Assembly (NCBI RefSeq): GCF_050947875.1
Contig: NC_134572.1
Location: 120,337,105 to 120,401,104 of the forward strand
DNA length: 64,000 bases
Origin: Dermacentor variabilis
Taxonomy: Eukaryota; Arthropoda; Arachnida; Ixodida; Ixodidae
Direction of reading: 5' to 3'
Below the pieces are notes generated by a model. That model was not told the origin of the DNA. It saw only the letters and a list, made by a program, of their open reading frames with translations, and did not search any database. Shown piece by piece: positions 59,961-64,000 of the stretch (positions are counted from its first letter, which is position 1; each line of letters opens with the position of its first letter). The position numbers were made by a program, and so were the translations under genes.

Positions 59961-61330
59961 AAAGCATCAAATGATCCATTGAGCGAAAAAGCCAGTGTCT
60001 GCAGCATAATGCAGAAACCACTAGACTACTGGACGAAAGTGTTCACCAAACAATCAGACTAATAAAACAGATATTCAACACGGATTATGGCAGGAAGGAT
60101 ACGGTCTCTTTCAAAAAATAAAAAAAAACATTCGTAATCAATCGTATCGTATATGTGGTTCCTTACCTAAAGCTGTACGCTGCGGAGAAAGCCAAGATAG
60201 AAAGGCATCATTAGAAGAGCGTGTAAGCAAGTCTTGGGACTTCCGGCAAATACGTCCAAACGAAAAGTTCCTGGTGCTCGGCGTGCACAACACACTAGAC
60301 GAAGTTATTGAGTCCCAGAGCGCGGCGCAGTATGAAAGACTCACACATAGTTTGACGGGGAGACACATCTTAGGCGATATCAGAATAGCCTACGAAGCCC
60401 AGCACGGACTGCGGAGAGACATCCTGAGGAAAATAAGGGAACATCTCTCAATACCGCAAGACCCAGAAACATGCACCCGTAGTTTACCGAAGATCGAATA
60501 ATCGCAAGAGCGAGAGCTCTCCACAAAAGATTCCGTAGTGCCACGGACGTGTTCTATGTGGACGGGGCAGAGTACAGAAATAGACAGAGTATGTCGATAG
60601 TTGCTACGAGTCTAGAGCTTAACTCGAGAGTGAGTGGTACTGTAAAAACAGGAAAGGCGGAGGTGGCGCAGGGGGCTGCCTCAGGACTGGCAATAGCCTC
60701 CACGCAGACTAACATCATAATCAGAGACTCCAAGACAGCCATCCATAACTATACCAAAGGAAGACTAGCAGGAAGCGTAAGAATTTTAACCAACTTTCGC
60801 ATGTTCGAGGTGTTCACATTTTACGAGAACCCGCGCACTCCTACATTCCCGGAAACGAAATAGGGCACAACCTGACTCGATAATTGACGGACCAAGCAGG
60901 TGACACGCTAATACTGGGAACGGAGAGACATCAGATGACCAGCTTTAACGAGATCACTAAACACTATGATTTGGCAAGTGACGGCATGGCGCTTCTTACA
61001 AGCAGATCCATATGCGAACCCGGCGGCCTAATACCGCTACTACCTGGACATTCACACTGATAGGTGTGGATTCTGTCAAGAAAGGGTGGACCTACAACCT
61101 ATGGCTTGGGCTTGTCAAGGGACATCCCCACAGAATAAAAACACAGCAGACCACGTAGCAGTGGGAGGCCGTGTTGTTCAACTATGGACCGGAAGATCAA
61201 CTTAAGGCAATCCAGCAGGTCGAAGATGCCGCCAGGTCCCAAGGGCTCGAGGCCCTCACCTAAGTGGCGACGCCTGGGACTAATAAACATGTTGTACTCA
61301 AATAAAGTTCATTCCTCTTCCTGCTCCTGT
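59961..61330 (+). pseudogene. LINE 3' half: RT end, RNase H, zinc motif, AATAAA tail
   Basis: Plus-strand pieces in order: HQTIRLIKQIFNTDYGRKD (about 60040), a 75-codon connection frame (60274-60501) with LGVHNTLDEVIESQ and TGRHILGDIR, then RNase H at 60540-60863 with FYVDGAEYR (Asp) and IIIRDSKTAIHNYTKGR (Asp). Where the catalytic Glu is expected the text reads KAEVAQGAASG, so whether a Glu is kept is unclear. After a stop at 60862 come EITKHYDLA and a zinc-like CGFCQERVDLQPMAWAC with Pro in place of the His. The 3' end is aataaagttcattcctcttc (61302-61321), the same kind of ending as the minus-strand fragment at 1.49 kb. The element is 5'-truncated and inactive. Confidence 0.8.
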
Positions 61331-63734
61331 AGCAGTGAAACGGCACCTAATTCCAGTTGGCTGCGACGTTACGTCACGAGCGAGCCATGATGGAGCATAG
61401 CGGACGATTCGGAACACCTGTGCATCAATAGCGCGCCAATTGTAGCGTGAGAGGAGAGGGTATCACCGCGACGCCACCTCACTCTCGCTCCCACTCTCGG
61501 AAGGCGGCGCGGTCCGTATTTCTCTCTGTTGCCCCACTGGCCTTAGCTGCTTAGGGCCTGCCCGTGTGGATGGCCGCTGCCGCTGCTATTTCCTCCGTCT
61601 CTTGTGGCGCAGGACGTCGGTGGCATGAAGTATCCTTGTTTTGCCAGCAATATTGTCCAAATGACTATGGTCTATAGCGTGCATGCTACAGGAGAAACTG
61701 TAAAAAGAATGATCCGCACCACTTTATACACAAAACCCTATAACAATCCTCGCAGCAAAACTCGAAAGGATTACTTCCAGCGTAAAACTCGAACGACCGC
61801 TCAGCGGCATTTAATTGAACATTAATGCTTTCGCATTAACAACGTGCTTAGAAGTCCTGAGATGTCCTTTTTCTCTCCATGTTTCTTTGCTCCTTATTTG
61901 GTAAACATTCCCTTACACAGAAATTTCCAGCACTATATAGTGTAAGATGTTCACACCCTTAAGGGTATTTTCTTGTCGCACTGGTAACTCCCTTAACGTT
62001 AGGGCTCTAAGAAATTTATGGAGGACTGCAACGGAGCTCTAACTGGACGTGCGATGACAAAAGACGTAGTTGAAAAATATTTAAGCATTCTGAAAGCCTT
62101 GGGCACTCAGAATTATCCGACAAAATAATTTTACAGGGAAACACCTTCCCGATATTTCTGTGCGCCCACGGCTGTAAGAACAACTTCAATCTCGTCGGAA
62201 ATATTAATTATTAGGCTCATAGTGTTAATATTTTCATTCCTAACAATAGTGTTTTTTCCTACGCTTCCTCTATAGCCAATTCATAGTGGTCAGTGCCATT
62301 ACTTCGAGAGTAACAGCGGCAAGCAATATACCCCAAACGTTGTATGCCCTTGCCAACAATCTTACTGTGAACAATCCGCTTCTTCATGCTCGCTGAAGAC
62401 ATACGTATTCCACAGCTAATCCGGTTAATCGGAGAGCAGTTCCGCAAACAAAAAGTAGCAGTTTCGCCACAAATGCCGAAGTACTCATGGTGAATGTGAA
62501 GTATCATAGAAGTACAAGAAGTAAGGTGCGTAGTTTTATCCGACCTAAATATTGGACTGAATATGCGTTTACAAATTAAATTAACAAGCACGGTGTCAAG
62601 CATGCATAGGCAAACATGAAAAGATCTAACTCAATGACCACGAGAACATGCTGGCGTGATGGAGAGCACTGACAGTGGGCCGCGAACACTTCGTGCTGAA
62701 TCTACTTCGGGCGACCTGCATAGTTAGGAGCGCGGAAACATATATAGGAGCGTGAAGCCACTCGCCATGTCGGCTCGCTGTTGATGATTATTGGAGGTAA
62801 ATGGCGCAAAGCTCAAAACCTGGCAGCTGTTAGCGTTCGCGCCAGCATCTAGATTACCCGGAAGATAAAGCACGTGGATCGACTATACGCTCAGACACGC
62901 GGACAGCCATGCGCACCCACGGCCGGGCGAGATGCGGCGCCACGCGCTCACCTACCCTTGCCGCCTTTGCACCTGTTTGATCACGTGACCTCCAACACTG
63001 GCCGTTCGACGTTGGCGTTGATGGCGTAAATTCTACTGGCGTTTCCATACATTGGCTAGCTATCACGATAAAAGCATTTCCCTTTTTAATGTACTTAGAT
63101 AGGAGCTCCTGAGCTAAACCTTCCTCTTAGTGCAGTAAAAACAAAACCATAAAGCCAAGTTTATTGACGTACTAACAGCAATAACAGCACGGGTTATCGT
63201 AATTTAGAAAACCGAGTGCACTAATACTTATAGGTAAAACGAACAAGTGTTCTGTCAGTCCGCACCAAGTTGGAAAAAAAAGGATTGGTCCGGACACTGT
63301 CACTGAACATTTCAAGTTTGGAGCACTCACCACGGAAGGATACAACTATTTCAATAAACCCTCATGTTCGCAGACACTGCTAACCTATACAATTCTGAAT
63401 ATGCACGGCACGCCGTGATGCTGCTTCCAACCGCGAAGATTTTTTTTCTCTTCGAGCCCACGCTTCCACGTCAGAACGGAGTGCTTTTTTCTTAGGTGTC
63501 TGAAGGGGCGCTTTCCTTGTTCTTGAACTCGGAATTTTCTCTTGTGTCACAATAAAAAGAAAGTTCAGACTCTGGAATCAAGCAAACTGCCACATTTTGC
63601 TGACCCCGTTAATTTGTCCTTGTAGAGAGAGACGGCACCACAACTGCAAGCACATCGCGCGACACCGAGACCATTTGTATCGCGCAGGCGGCGGGTCATA
63701 TTACACCGGTGCTGGAGATCTTTACCATATTACA
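61331..63734. other. Unassigned region
   Basis: No gene is supported. 61340-61620 is GC-richer, including a ctcactctcgctcccactct stretch. A 13-base word, catattacaccgg, occurs twice at 63698 and 63726. The 114-codon minus frame 62259-62603 has no family similarity. Confidence 0.4.
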
Positions 63735-64000
63735 CCGGGGCAATCTGTTGCAAATAGCTCGAACATATAAGTGCATCTAATATTTGTAACCACCTCGAGT
63801 TCAACAAATTCTCTATTAATCAGCATGGATTCAGAAAACAGCGATTTGAATTAACATCCCTCCTGCATTTTATAATTCAAAATAACCTTCAAACTGATTG
63901 TGTCATTCTATACTGCTCTAAAGTATTCAATCGTGTTGTTCACTCTCGGCTCAATTCAAAATTATGTGCTCTAGGACTTGACTCACAAACGCTATCTCGG
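63735..64000 (+). pseudogene. LINE reverse transcriptase start, cut by the window edge
   Basis: A plus-strand frame open from about 63761 to the window end reads EHISASNICNHLEFNKF, INQHGFRKQRFELTSLLHF, then VILYCSKVFNRVVHSRL. This matches the RT palm of Jockey/CR1-type LINEs (the LEHI block, the QHGFRK-SC-TQL block, and motif A 'lDFSKAFDrV'). Motif A is damaged: the Asp-Phe pair is replaced by a shorter Tyr-Cys and KAFD by KVFN, so the enzyme would be inactive. A stop (tag, about 63758) lies between CCK and LEHI. The rest of the element lies beyond the right edge. Confidence 0.8.

Noticed and set aside
62780..62835. Possible small dispersed repeat (gaggtaaatggcgcaaagc)
   Set aside because: It recalls tick repeat text but the match is too short and there is no second copy in the window.

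Overview
The window looks like about 64 kb of repeat-dominated nuclear DNA from an arthropod, most probably a hard tick (Ixodidae). No bacterial gene layout, operon or phage block is present. All protein homology I can recognise belongs to retrotransposons. The tick assignment rests on the combination of tRNA-headed SINEs resembling the ixodid Ruka family, RTE-clade LINEs of the kind automatic annotation calls 'craniofacial development protein 2-like', and RNase H-bearing LINEs of the kind annotated in ticks as 'tick transposon'. This is recognition from memory; no search was run.

Layout from left to right. At 1.4-4.2 kb there is a nest of LINE remnants: a minus-strand 3' end abutting a decayed plus-strand element with RT, RNase H and zinc-motif traces. 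4.2-10.6 kb is mostly unassigned AT-rich DNA with a SINE fragment, a dispersed repeat and a C22 tract. At 11.3-14.4 kb lies a nearly full-length RTE element whose frame is broken by two stops and two frameshifts; it sits between two direct copies of an unnamed dispersed repeat, and a third copy lies at 29 kb. 14.8-24.7 kb holds one clear SINE and otherwise nothing recognisable. At 24.8-25.4 kb there is a CpG-rich, probably repetitive block with a 35-codon ORF. At 26.3 and 27.1 kb there are two long inverted repeats. At 35.35-38.4 kb is a second, older RTE copy from a different subfamily, with mutated catalytic aspartates.

The right third continues in the same style: a perfect 90-bp inverted repeat at 43.5 kb, a terminal-inverted-repeat element at 45.1 kb, a minus-strand LINE 3' half with a complete RNase H catalytic set at 45.5-46.8 kb, a decayed R1-like LINE at 48-50.9 kb, LINE 3' ends at 54.4-55.0 and 60-61.3 kb, SINEs at 55.5 and 59.5 kb, and the start of another LINE RT running off the right edge.

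The genes do not form a pathway. They are independent, mostly dead autonomous retrotransposons and the non-autonomous elements that normally depend on such machinery. I found no convincing host gene, no canonical tRNA or rRNA gene, no CRISPR array and no new multi-gene system. The most interesting objects are the young-looking foldback elements, above all the perfect one at 43.5 kb. All boundaries were set by eye and may be wrong by tens of bases.
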